The translations under genes and the position numbers were made by a program. 19,354 nucleotides of DNA, taken from positions 1 through 19,354 of the forward strand of contig JAZOUN010000006.1 of the NCBI GenBank assembly GCA_045658165.1, written 5' to 3'. Under the pieces are notes generated by a model, which searched no databases, was not told where the DNA came from, and was given only the letters and a program-made list of their open reading frames with translations. The DNA is from UBA1081 sp045658165 (GTDB lineage Bacteria > Bacillota > Clostridia > Oscillospirales > Acutalibacteraceae). Below are positions 1 to 7,655 of this stretch, piece by piece (positions within the stretch are counted from its first letter, which is position 1; each line of letters begins with the position of its first letter).

Positions 1-33
1 TGATATTATTAACTTCTGACGGGAGTGATTGAA

Positions 34-915
34 ATGAAAAAGAAAATTCTTATTGCACTGAGTGTTTTTATCTGCTTTGCTGTAATCAGTATTTTTGTTT
101 TTGCAGGTAAAGGGTATTCACCTTCAGTCGGAAGATTTTTAAAAGCGGAAAACACAGATATGATTATTATTGATAATTCACCGATTGTCATGTCAAACCG
201 TACAGGTAATGAGTATTTGTTTGAAAATTATGAAATCGGTGACAAGATTCTTGTTATTCATGACGGCATAAATGAATCTTATCCCGGCTCTACAGGAGTA
301 TATTTTTCAATAAAACTTGCAGACGGACATATATCCCATATTTCTGAAACAGTTCTCCGTCAGCTTTATGAACTCGGCTGGACATCGCTTCCCGTTAAAT
401 TGCAGGAAGACGAAAGTAGTATTGAAACTGACAATAACTTTATACCTGAATTGTTTGATATCAATACAGTCAGTTCATACAGCACATTTGATATGGAAAA
501 AATTGCCCTTGCGGCTGATAATGCTGAATTGATGACGGATGAGGAAATATATCATTTTTCTGTATTTGCTTTTGATTCATATGAAAAATTCAATAAATTC
601 ATTGCTGATTATGATACAAACTTTGATAACGGACATAGCAATGCTGATGATTTCATAAAGGGATTTAAAAATCTGAATGAAGAATACTTTACAGACCGTT
701 CAGTGATTCTTGTTCCGTATTATACAGGTTCAGGCAATGTTTCCTATGAAGTTGAAAGTGTATATACAGACGGAGAAATCTGCCGTCTGAATATAATTGA
801 ACAAAAATCAGGTCAGGCTGGCACTTCTGTTATAACTTCATATATAACTGCTGTCGGTATTGAAAAGAGCTTTCTGGCAGGGTGCAGTTCATTCGATGCA
901 GTGCTTGTTGAATAA
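34..915 (+). CDS. Exported or membrane-anchored protein of unknown function
   Basis: Encodes 293 residues. I chose the ATG at 34 over an in-frame GTG at 25 because GGGAG at 21-25 is well spaced (8 bases) for the ATG and overlaps the GTG. Residues 1-25 are a lysine-rich start followed by a hydrophobic segment, so the protein is probably secreted or anchored by its N-terminus. The first part (about residues 35-100) contains the pattern GDKILVIHDGI-ESYPG, which resembles the small beta-barrel of DUF3221/YobA-like proteins. The C-terminal 80 residues (YF-DRSVILVPYYTGSG then a valine-rich strand pattern) resemble a module recurrent in clostridial exported proteins. Both resemblances are from memory and unproven. 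It is followed 13 bases later by a second small exported protein on the same strand, probably co-transcribed. Function unknown. Confidence 0.8.
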   Translation: MKKKILIALSVFICFAVISIFVFAGKGYSPSVGRFLKAENTDMIIIDNSPIVMSNRTGNEYLFENYEIGDKILVIHDGINESYPGSTGVYFSIKLADGHISHISETVLRQLYELGWTSLPVKLQEDESSIETDNNFIPELFDINTVSSYSTFDMEKIALAADNAELMTDEEIYHFSVFAFDSYEKFNKFIADYDTNFDNGHSNADDFIKGFKNLNEEYFTDRSVILVPYYTGSGNVSYEVESVYTDGEICRLNIIEQKSGQAGTSVITSYITAVGIEKSFLAGCSSFDAVLVE

Positions 916-928
916 AGGTGTGATTTTT

Positions 929-1201
929 ATGAAAAAATTAAAAATAGTTCTTGTTGCAGTTGCAGTTATTGTTGCCTTATGGGCAGGAATGCTGATAACT
1001 GACACGGTAAAAAGTCAGAATCTCAGCGAGCCTGTTTTTGCTCAGGAATTAAGGGTTGAAGCCGATAATAACAGAATTGTTTATCAGGGATTAGGATATA
1101 CCGTTGAATCAGAATATTTTTCCGACCAATACGGTGAATCATATATCGGATGCAGTGAAGTTTATCTTTTCGGAAAGATGATAGCTGCAGTAATAACATA
1201 A
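929..1201 (+). CDS. Small membrane-anchored protein of unknown function
   Basis: Encodes 90 residues. The ATG at 929 is preceded by AAGGTG with an 8-base spacer; the same frame stays open upstream to 860, but that extension would overlap the previous gene and lacks a ribosome site. Residues 4-25 form one hydrophobic segment (a signal anchor or uncleaved signal). The remaining 65 residues end in GLGYTVESEYF and LFGKMIAAVIT, a tail I recall from many small clostridial exported proteins (typically GLGYTV followed later by FGKVIAA). It probably forms a two-gene unit with the gene at 34-915 and ends directly in a strong terminator. No enzymatic motif is visible and no function can be assigned. Confidence 0.75.
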   Translation: MKKLKIVLVAVAVIVALWAGMLITDTVKSQNLSEPVFAQELRVEADNNRIVYQGLGYTVESEYFSDQYGESYIGCSEVYLFGKMIAAVIT

Positions 1202-1206
1202 AAAAT

Positions 1207-1237
1207 GGGACTGCGTCAGCAGTCCCTGTTTTTTTTG
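1207..1237. terminator. Bidirectional intrinsic terminator between convergent genes
   Basis: A perfect 8-bp stem (GGGACTGC at 1207-1214 and GCAGTCCC at 1219-1226) with loop GTCA is followed on the plus strand by TG and a run of eight T. On the minus strand the same hairpin is followed by A and six T (1205-1200). It can therefore end the plus-strand small-protein operon and the minus-strand mannosidase gene. Confidence 0.9.
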
Positions 1238-1243
1238 GATTCT

Positions 1244-4189
1244 TTATTCTTTTACAAATCTTACATTTACAAGCTCAAAGCCATGGAGTGTGAGTGCTGA
1301 ATCTGCCTTGTCTGAAATATTTTCTTCCATGATATTGACGATTTCAGCCATCTTGTAACCCTTGATAGCTACATTGGCTGTCTGTTCTGCATCTGAACAG
1401 TTGTAGAAACGGGCGATAAGTCCGTTGCTGTCTTCGGGAGCCTTGATTGTTTCAAGAATGATGTTGTCGTTGTCTGTTGAGTAGCATGTGCCTTCACACT
1501 TGCCGCCGTTACCTGATGTGATAACAAGGGGGTTGTTAACAAAGTAAGCTCTCTTGTAAGTTTCTTTACCTACCTTGCCTGCGTGAGGCATAACAGCCCA
1601 GTTGACTTCATGATGTCCCTGGTCAACAATATTGCCGGGGCCACCCTTGGGTGAACGGATAAGGTCAAGGTCAATCACACCGAACTTGCAACGGTAACCG
1701 TACTTTGAATCGTTGATGAATGAAAGACCCATATTATCTTCTGAAAGGTCAACGAACTTCTGTGCAGAAACTTCAAACTGTGCAAGTTCCCATGAATCGT
1801 GTTCTGTAACTTTTCTTTCAAGATGACCGAACTGAATGTTGAATGAAGCCTTATCTGTTGCAACGTTTGTGGGAAGTGCCATACGAAGCATTGAAACTGT
1901 GTCATTCATTTCAATTTCCATCTTACCGTAAAGAGTGTTGTCACCGTCAAGAATCCAATAATACTGTGTGATTTCTGTATTCTTGATTTTGTAAACAGCC
2001 TTTGCAGATGCCTTTGCACCGTCAGTATCTGTTTCAAAGAGTGTACATACAGCGTCTTTTTTTGTGTGGATGTAGTCTGCACGGCAGTCTGTCATATCCC
2101 AGCAGTCGCCGTAATCATCGTACATTGAGAAAACAAAGCCCTTTGAATCTGCAGGCATAAATTCACGCTGCAATTCTTTATCAAAGATAGATGAAACATA
2201 GCCGTCTTTGAACTGAACCTTTACTTTATCATTTTCGATTGTATGATAATCTGAATAAGCCTTGAATTCTTCTGTCTTATCCTTGATTTCAGCAGCACCG
2301 AAAGCAGGTACAGAAACGTCGTACCATGTCTTGCCGAGCTTGATCTTTGTATCATAATCAAATGCGTTGAGGTTGACTGCAGAATTCTTCTTGTAAAGTG
2401 AATTGAGCAGGTCTTCTGTTGCATAAGTGAGTTTGTTGTGCATTTCCTTGTAACGGGGTACACATTCATCATAAACTCTGTTGATTGATGAACCGGGAAG
2501 AATATCATGGAACTGATAAAGAAGAACTTCTTTCCACATTTCGTCGATTTCTACCTTTGCAATGGGAAGGCTGAAACCTGCATCCTTAGCCATTTCTGCT
2601 ACGATTTCATAGTTTCTCAGTGCAAATTCACATTTTCTGTTATATTTCTTATTGTCACTTCTTGTTGTGTATGTACCCTGATGTCTTTCAAGGTAAAGTT
2701 CACCTTCGTGAGTGGGGTAGGGAGTAACACCGTCATCAAATTCTTCAAAGAAATCCATAGCCTTTGCAAATTTGACCTTAGGCATACTTCTGAGGCTTTC
2801 AAATCTGATGCCTCTTTCGATATGTTCAAAACCGGGACCTGCACCGCCGTCACCGATACCGTAAAGCATCATTGACTTGTTTGAAATAGGTCTTTCAACG
2901 TATCTCTTTTCACCTGCTGTCATATGGCCTGCATAACAGGGTGAGTTGTATGTGTTTTCGGGAAGCATATGTGTAAGTACTGTTGAACCGTCGAGTCCTT
3001 TCCAGTAGAATGAGTGATAGGGGAAGTTGTTATAGATGCTCCAGCTCATTTTCTGTGTAAGGAAGTAGGGAACATCAGCAAGTTTCATTACCTGAGGCAC
3101 ACATGCTGAATAACCGAAACTGTCGGGAACCCAGAAAATTTTCATATCAAGACCGAATTCATCACGGTAGAACTTCTTGCCGTAGAAGAACTGACGTACA
3201 AGGCTTTCGGGGCCGATGAGGTTTGAATCCGGTTCGACCCATGTTGCACCCTGAACATCCCATTTGCCCTGAGCAATAAGATCTTTCATTTTTGAGTAAA
3301 TCTTGGGATATCTGTCTTTTACCCATGAATAAAGCTGTGCCTGAGATGCACCGAAGATGTAACCGGGATACATTTCTGTATTCATGATCTGTGTTGCAAA
3401 GGTTCTGCCGCCTTTACGGTAACTTTCTCTGATGGGCCAGAGCCATGCAAGGTCAAGATGTGCATGACCTACTGCGTAATATGTAAAATCTTCTTCTGAT
3501 TTCTGTGAAAGAACGGGTTCAAGAACTTTTTTCTTTTCTGCAGCTTCTTCATCTGTAAGATAATCGCATACAATAGTGTTTAAAGCTGTTTTTATTTCAG
3601 CATTGAATTCTTCATCTTTGCCGTAATCAAGTACGCCTAAGAGGACGTGAACGTCATATGCGAGATCACGGATATTTGAATTCTTCTTTGCTGCATAAAG
3701 TTCGTGGAATCTTGATTCTCTCTGGCTGTTGCCGAAGAGGTCATTTGCTGCACCGTCAATCCAGAAATCAAAATAATCACCGTCAAGAAGAGCATCTGTT
3801 ACGGGAACAATTCTCTTCATGGGTTCGCCGAGACTTCTGTCGCAGTCTGATGAAACGCATGTGATAGCCTGGATTTCGTTGCCGAAACGGTCATATACAA
3901 GACCTTCACCGCCACAGTCAACAATTACTGTGTCGCAGCCTTCGGGACGTTTGCCTGTAATATGAAACCATGCACAGTCAAATACGTTTTCGCACCATTT
4001 ACCTTCAATTTTAACCTGAAATTTATCACCTTTATAACGGTCTTCAAAACTCAACGGTTCAAGTGAATAATAACCTGTACCGTCAAGCTCAGAAATAATG
4101 CGGTATGATAAGTCGAAAAGCAGATTTGAAAAATCTTCAAAACTCTGTCTTTCGGGACAATCAAATTTACGTTTGAAATTAATAGACAA
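1244..4189 (-). CDS. Alpha-mannosidase, glycoside hydrolase family 38
   Basis: Hydrolyses terminal alpha-linked mannose; retaining mechanism with an active-site zinc. Encodes 981 residues. AGGTG at 4200-4196 with a 6-base spacer points to the TTG at 4189 as start; the in-frame GTG at 4198 lies inside the ribosome site. The GH38 catalytic domain spans about 235-500: GHAHLDLAW (zinc ligands H244 or H242 and D246), WVPDSFGYS with the expected nucleophile D356, and QFHDILPG (H561, zinc ligand). The middle helical domain carries ERHQGTYTTRSDNKKYNRK (501-519). The all-beta C-terminal domain follows. There is no signal peptide, so it should act in the cytoplasm on imported oligosaccharides or mannosides, like the cytosolic class of GH38 enzymes. 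It has its own promoter and ends in a terminator, so it is monocistronic. No sugar transporter is adjacent. Confidence 0.96.
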   Translation of the reverse strand: MSINFKRKFDCPERQSFEDFSNLLFDLSYRIISELDGTGYYSLEPLSFEDRYKGDKFQVKIEGKWCENVFDCAWFHITGKRPEGCDTVIVDCGGEGLVYDRFGNEIQAITCVSSDCDRSLGEPMKRIVPVTDALLDGDYFDFWIDGAANDLFGNSQRESRFHELYAAKKNSNIRDLAYDVHVLLGVLDYGKDEEFNAEIKTALNTIVCDYLTDEEAAEKKKVLEPVLSQKSEEDFTYYAVGHAHLDLAWLWPIRESYRKGGRTFATQIMNTEMYPGYIFGASQAQLYSWVKDRYPKIYSKMKDLIAQGKWDVQGATWVEPDSNLIGPESLVRQFFYGKKFYRDEFGLDMKIFWVPDSFGYSACVPQVMKLADVPYFLTQKMSWSIYNNFPYHSFYWKGLDGSTVLTHMLPENTYNSPCYAGHMTAGEKRYVERPISNKSMMLYGIGDGGAGPGFEHIERGIRFESLRSMPKVKFAKAMDFFEEFDDGVTPYPTHEGELYLERHQGTYTTRSDNKKYNRKCEFALRNYEIVAEMAKDAGFSLPIAKVEIDEMWKEVLLYQFHDILPGSSINRVYDECVPRYKEMHNKLTYATEDLLNSLYKKNSAVNLNAFDYDTKIKLGKTWYDVSVPAFGAAEIKDKTEEFKAYSDYHTIENDKVKVQFKDGYVSSIFDKELQREFMPADSKGFVFSMYDDYGDCWDMTDCRADYIHTKKDAVCTLFETDTDGAKASAKAVYKIKNTEITQYYWILDGDNTLYGKMEIEMNDTVSMLRMALPTNVATDKASFNIQFGHLERKVTEHDSWELAQFEVSAQKFVDLSEDNMGLSFINDSKYGYRCKFGVIDLDLIRSPKGGPGNIVDQGHHEVNWAVMPHAGKVGKETYKRAYFVNNPLVITSGNGGKCEGTCYSTDNDNIILETIKAPEDSNGLIARFYNCSDAEQTANVAIKGYKMAEIVNIMEENISDKADSALTLHGFELVNVRFVKE

Positions 4190-4219
4190 ATTTATCACCT
4201 CGTATATTTATATATATTA

Positions 4220-4247
4220 ATTATAATAAATAATTGTAAAAAGTCAA
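4220..4247 (-). promoter_or_regulatory. Sigma-A-type promoter of the alpha-mannosidase gene
   Basis: On the minus strand TTGACT (4247-4242) is followed after 16 bases by a consensus TATAAT (4225-4220). The likely transcript start lies near 4213, leaving a short leader of about 25 bases before the TTG start at 4189. No clear operator or catabolite-response element is visible around it. Confidence 0.7.
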
Positions 4248-4261
4248 CAATTTATATTAAT

Positions 4262-4300
4262 AAAAAAGAATAAAGCAGTTGATTTTGTATCAACTGCTTT
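4262..4300 (-). terminator. Intrinsic terminator at the end of the FtsEX operon
   Basis: A perfect 12-bp stem (4272-4283 with 4289-4300, AAAGCAGTTGAT and its complement) with a 5-base loop. On the minus strand it is followed by ATTCTTTTTTA. It lies 5 bases past the stop of the microprotein gene, so that small gene appears to be the last member of the operon. Confidence 0.88.
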
Positions 4301-4304
4301 TGCG

Positions 4305-4466
4305 TTATTTTTTTCTTTTCTTTTTAATTATCAGTGTTGCAATAATACCAACAGCAACTGCTGCGGCGACTGCATAAATCCACAAATCAGAAGAAGCAGA
4401 AACAAGAATTGATGTGGGACCGTCTGCTCCGCCGATAATTCCGATATCACATGGGGAGATATTCAT
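4305..4466 (-). CDS. Membrane microprotein with Na+-decarboxylase beta-subunit-like motif
   Basis: Encodes 53 residues. The ATG at 4466 has GAGG at a 9-base spacing, and that ribosome site overlaps the TGA stop of the upstream S41-like gene, so the two are translationally close. Residues 8-21 read IGIIGGADGPTSIL, matching the conserved GGADGPT signature of the beta subunits of sodium-pumping decarboxylases (OadB/GcdB/MmdB family). It is followed by one hydrophobic segment (about 29-47) and the tail KKKRKK. By the positive-inside rule the tail is cytoplasmic and the motif is outside or at the membrane surface. It is far too short to be a beta subunit, which has many membrane segments. I recall similar short Firmicutes proteins being named as decarboxylases on this motif alone. 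Its role is unknown; a divisome or membrane-partner role is inferred only from its operon. Confidence 0.75.
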   Translation of the reverse strand: MNISPCDIGIIGGADGPTSILVSASSDLWIYAVAAAVAVGIIATLIIKKKRKK

Positions 4467-4477
4467 GAAATCATACC

Positions 4478-5407
4478 TCATTTCTGCAATGCTGTTAGAG
4501 AGGCATAAGCCTGCATGAACTGTGTATCCTTATTAAGATCATCAGTTTTTTCTTTCAGCTCAACATTGTAGTCGGGAGTAACTCCTTTTCCGTCATAACA
4601 GTCACTTTTGTAGGGGAGAAGTTTTGCAACGGTAAGAATAATAGCTCTGCCGTCGGATAACTCGAATATTTTCTGATAAGATCCGTTACCCGCAGTATGT
4701 TTTCCTACAACAGTACCTTTGCCGAAATCACGTATGTCGCATGCAAGAAGTTCACCTGCACCTGATGTTTTTTCATTGACGATTACCGAAACGGGAATGT
4801 CAATACTGTCTGAATCAGCAGGGAAAACAGCAATGTTGGAATTGTTTTTGTCAACAGCTGTTGCAATCGCCTGTGTTCCCTCTGTTGCCAGTGGGACAAT
4901 CTTATCGATTATAAGAGAAGACGCTTTAATATTTATGCTGTCTGTATTTCTTACATCAATAATGATACCTTTTACCGAATTGGCTTTAAGTGAGTCGTAA
5001 GCGTTTGTAAATTCGGAAGGTGTTGTATCGGTAAAGTCTGTTATCTGAATATAACCGATATTTGAATATTTTTTGAAACTTACAGTTGTTGCTGCACCGG
5101 ATTGCTTTGCTTTATACTCTGAATATTCATCCTTTGTCAGGATTTTATTCTGACCTGATTCAAGTTTCTCGAGATAACTGTCAACAATAGCGTAGTTAAT
5201 TGCTGTATCGTCAATTTCTCCGTAATATTCGTTTCTGACAATGTCATCTATCTGTGAAAGGGAAGAGTACATTGCTTCTCTTTCGGGCAGATCAGAAACA
5301 AGAGAGGAGAATATACTCATAGTAACGGCAGTCGTAATGAGTGCCGTTACTATAATTGAAAATATTGCAATTGTTACTGTAAGTCCGACAGAAATTTTTT
5401 TATGCAT
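4478..5407 (-). CDS. S41 (Ctp-like) family membrane protein, predicted inactive
   Basis: Encodes 309 residues. An N-terminal membrane anchor (about 8-33) is followed by the helical region typical of carboxy-terminal processing proteases (about 48-100, ending LTKDEYSEY), then directly by the S41 core from IGYIQITDF at 117. The usual PDZ domain is missing. The core aligns well: VIVNEKTSGAGELLACDIRDF (209-228), VVGKHTAGNGSYQ (233-245), GKGVTPDY (273-280). Active Ctp enzymes have G/T-S/A-S-A-S-E with the catalytic serine three residues before E and a lysine in T-x-G-K-G. Here these positions are G216 and N241, so the Ser-Lys dyad is absent; S215 is adjacent but would lack its lysine. The DLRNNPGG loop is also degraded (DVRNTDSI). 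It lies 15 bases downstream of the M23 gene. A scaffold or regulatory role at the FtsEX complex is inferred. Confidence 0.85.
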   Translation of the reverse strand: MHKKISVGLTVTIAIFSIIVTALITTAVTMSIFSSLVSDLPEREAMYSSLSQIDDIVRNEYYGEIDDTAINYAIVDSYLEKLESGQNKILTKDEYSEYKAKQSGAATTVSFKKYSNIGYIQITDFTDTTPSEFTNAYDSLKANSVKGIIIDVRNTDSINIKASSLIIDKIVPLATEGTQAIATAVDKNNSNIAVFPADSDSIDIPVSVIVNEKTSGAGELLACDIRDFGKGTVVGKHTAGNGSYQKIFELSDGRAIILTVAKLLPYKSDCYDGKGVTPDYNVELKEKTDDLNKDTQFMQAYASLTALQK

Positions 5408-5422
5408 AATTTCACCGACTTA

Positions 5423-6724
5423 TTATACGGTAATATAGTTTGAAGGATTCATTCTTGTACCGTTAACTCTTACTTCAAAATGAAGATGGGGACCTGTTGA
5501 ACGACCTGTACTGCCTACTTTACCGATTGTCTGACCCTTTGAAACGCTCTGACCGACACTGACATTTCTTGCACTGCAGTGTGCGTACAGTGTTGAAAGA
5601 CCGTTGCCGTGGTCAATTACAATATAGTTACCGTAAGCCCAGTGGTAGGTTGATGTAATAACTTTTCCGCCTTCTGCAGCAAGAATGGGAAGACCGTAAG
5701 TTCCGCCGTAAACACATATATCAAGTGCGCCGTGATATGCGCCGGTTGAAAATCTGTAGAAACCGGAACTGATGTATCTGCCTGACTGCTGAATGGGACA
5801 CATAAGACCTGATGAATTAGTGAGTGTACCTGAACCGGAAGAAGCATTTGTCTGAAGCAATGATTCAATTTCTTTGTCAAACTTGTCGATTTCAGCTTCG
5901 TACTGGGCAATCTTTTTCTTATAAGCTTCGCTTTCATCATTAAGACTGTCAAGATAGTTACTGTTTTCTGTAACTTTATCAAGAATGACTTTCTGATTTG
6001 CTTCTACTTTTGCCTGGTTAGCTTCAACAGCAGACTGCAGAACTTCAATTTCTTTGATTTTTGCATCAATTTCGTCCTGAAGTTTTACAATGTTTGCTTT
6101 TTCTTCATCAATCTTTTTGATTGTATCGTTTATAGTAACGATGTCTTCATTGATTTTGTCAATGAGTCCGTTTTCGTAATCAGCCATACTGCTGAGGAAC
6201 TGAACTCTTGTGAGGTATTCTGAAAAATCTTCAGAACAAAGAAGAATTTCCAGTGCTGATGTTTCACCGTTGATGAAATTTGTTCTGATTACGTTTTTAA
6301 GCTCATCATATTTTTCTTCCATCTCTTTATTGAGAGTGTCTATCTGAGCGTTGTAATCATCAATTTTTTTATTGAGGTCATCAATCTGTCCCTGAAGTAC
6401 TGCGTTTTCAGCTTCGTAAACATCGATTTCAGCCTGGTATTCATCGATTTCAGCCTGATATGCATCTATTTCGGCCTGATACAAAGCAACCTGATCATCA
6501 AGTTCTTTAAGATATTCTTTTACGCTGTTGATGTCACCTTTAAGGGCATCAATTCTTTCCTGTGCTGCGTCAATTTTCTCTTCGTACTGAGAGATCTTGT
6601 CTTTGTATTCGTCTACTTTTTTATTGGCAAATGCTGAAAATTCATAACAGATGAGTGCTGTGAAAATCATCACTACAGAAATAACAGCGGCAATAATTCG
6701 TTTTTTTACGGAAGTTTTAGTCAT
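5423..6724 (-). CDS. Coiled-coil M23 peptidoglycan endopeptidase (PcsB/EnvC-like)
   Basis: Secreted metallo-endopeptidase that cuts peptidoglycan cross-bridges, probably at the division septum under FtsEX control. Encodes 433 residues from the ATG at 6724; AAAGGTGG has a 6-base spacer to it, which favours it over the in-frame TTG at 6730. Residues 1-34 form a signal peptide with likely cleavage after SAFA. A long coiled coil fills about 36-290, with a central hinge (ALEILLCSEDFSEYLTRVQF) typical of PcsB/EnvC-like proteins and three exact-type heptads YQAEID (82-101). The linker at 292-306 is Ser/Gly rich. The LytM/M23 domain (about 320-433) is complete: HGALD (H331, D335), LYAH (H381) and PHLHFE (H413, H415), so it should be active. 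It overlaps the end of ftsX by 8 bases, which fits co-translation with its activator. Confidence 0.93.
   Translation of the reverse strand: MTKTSVKKRIIAAVISVVMIFTALICYEFSAFANKKVDEYKDKISQYEEKIDAAQERIDALKGDINSVKEYLKELDDQVALYQAEIDAYQAEIDEYQAEIDVYEAENAVLQGQIDDLNKKIDDYNAQIDTLNKEMEEKYDELKNVIRTNFINGETSALEILLCSEDFSEYLTRVQFLSSMADYENGLIDKINEDIVTINDTIKKIDEEKANIVKLQDEIDAKIKEIEVLQSAVEANQAKVEANQKVILDKVTENSNYLDSLNDESEAYKKKIAQYEAEIDKFDKEIESLLQTNASSGSGTLTNSSGLMCPIQQSGRYISSGFYRFSTGAYHGALDICVYGGTYGLPILAAEGGKVITSTYHWAYGNYIVIDHGNGLSTLYAHCSARNVSVGQSVSKGQTIGKVGSTGRSTGPHLHFEVRVNGTRMNPSNYITV
6419..6481 (-). repeat. Three tandem 21-base heptad repeats inside the M23 gene
   Basis: Three consecutive 21-base units each encode YQAEID plus one variable residue (A, E, V), followed by a more diverged fourth unit (YEAENAV). 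The units are nearly identical at the DNA level, which suggests recent duplication by replication slippage in frame with the coiled-coil heptad. Confidence 0.85.
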
Positions 6725-7655
6725 TTGCAACCACCTTTCCGTGTTCCTTAAGGTATTTGCCGAGTGACATAAAGCTGCCTGCTGCGCCTGTTACAACACC
6801 TGTTGCTGTGAATGAAATGAGCAATGTCCATACACAATTTTTAAAGGGAACCATTGTGTTCCCGAGAATGGAGAACATTGATGCGAGTACATTTTCTGCA
6901 CCTGAATAAAGCAGGAAAATAAATGCAAACGAAATAATTGCAGAGAGTATACCTATAAGAACACCTTCAACAATAAAGGGCCATCTGATGAACCAGTTTG
7001 TTGCACCTACTGCCTTCATAATGCTGATTTCAAGGCTTCTTGCAAACATTGTGATTCTTACAGTGTTTGCAATTATGAAAAGTGAAACTATAAGCAGAAT
7101 TATAACAATTACTATGCTTACGAGTGTAACACCTTTCTGAAGACTTGCAATTCTTGAAGCAAGTTCACCGTTTTCTCTTACATGAAGAACATTGTCAAAG
7201 GATTTGAGAGTGCTGACAGTGTGGTCAAACTCATCCATGTCTTTAACCGTTACTTTATAAGCATCGGGGAGGAAATCGCTGCCGAGTTCGTTAAGAATAT
7301 CTGCGGAGCCTTCCATACTGTAAAGAATAGTGGAGTATGATTCTTCTTTTGAAACAAATACACATTCCTTTACATTTTCGGTATTTCTTATGTTGTCACC
7401 GAGTTCTGCTTCTGCTTCATCGGATGCGGCATCGTCAACAAATACCATTACAACATTCTGTTCGCCTACACGGTCAACAACTGACTGTATGTTCACATAA
7501 ATAAGGTAAGCACCACCTATAAGAATAAGGCAGGAGAGCATTACTGTTATTGATGCAATTGTCATGAGCTTGTGAACACGAATGTTTCTGAAACCTTCTT
7601 TTGTAAGGTAACTTAAGTTAAAACGACCTTTGGTCAGTTTGTTTTTTCTTTTCAT
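6717..7655 (-). CDS. ftsX: Cell division protein FtsX
   Basis: Permease-like membrane subunit of the FtsEX complex, which passes FtsE ATPase cycles to extracytoplasmic cell-wall hydrolases. Encodes 312 residues, near the usual 300. The ATG at 7655 has a strong GGAGGT with a 6-base spacer and overlaps the ftsE stop as ATGA. There is an N-terminal cytoplasmic stretch, TM1 at about 31-54, an extracytoplasmic loop of about 110 residues (the hydrolase-binding part in this family), then three membrane segments in the C-terminal half with the FtsX-typical ANTVRITMFARSLEISIMK and VGATNWFIRWPFIVEG. It sits between ftsE and the M23 gene, the classic arrangement. Confidence 0.96.
   Translation of the reverse strand: MKRKNKLTKGRFNLSYLTKEGFRNIRVHKLMTIASITVMLSCLILIGGAYLIYVNIQSVVDRVGEQNVVMVFVDDAASDEAEAELGDNIRNTENVKECVFVSKEESYSTILYSMEGSADILNELGSDFLPDAYKVTVKDMDEFDHTVSTLKSFDNVLHVRENGELASRIASLQKGVTLVSIVIVIILLIVSLFIIANTVRITMFARSLEISIMKAVGATNWFIRWPFIVEGVLIGILSAIISFAFIFLLYSGAENVLASMFSILGNTMVPFKNCVWTLLISFTATGVVTGAAGSFMSLGKYLKEHGKVVAND

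Noticed and set aside
2507..2875. Plus-strand open frame of 122 codons inside the mannosidase gene
   Set aside because: Antisense shadow of the conserved GH38 middle domain.
4478..5407. Simple annotation as active carboxy-terminal processing protease
   Set aside because: Both dyad positions are substituted (Gly and Asn) and the PDZ domain is absent, so protease activity is not supported.
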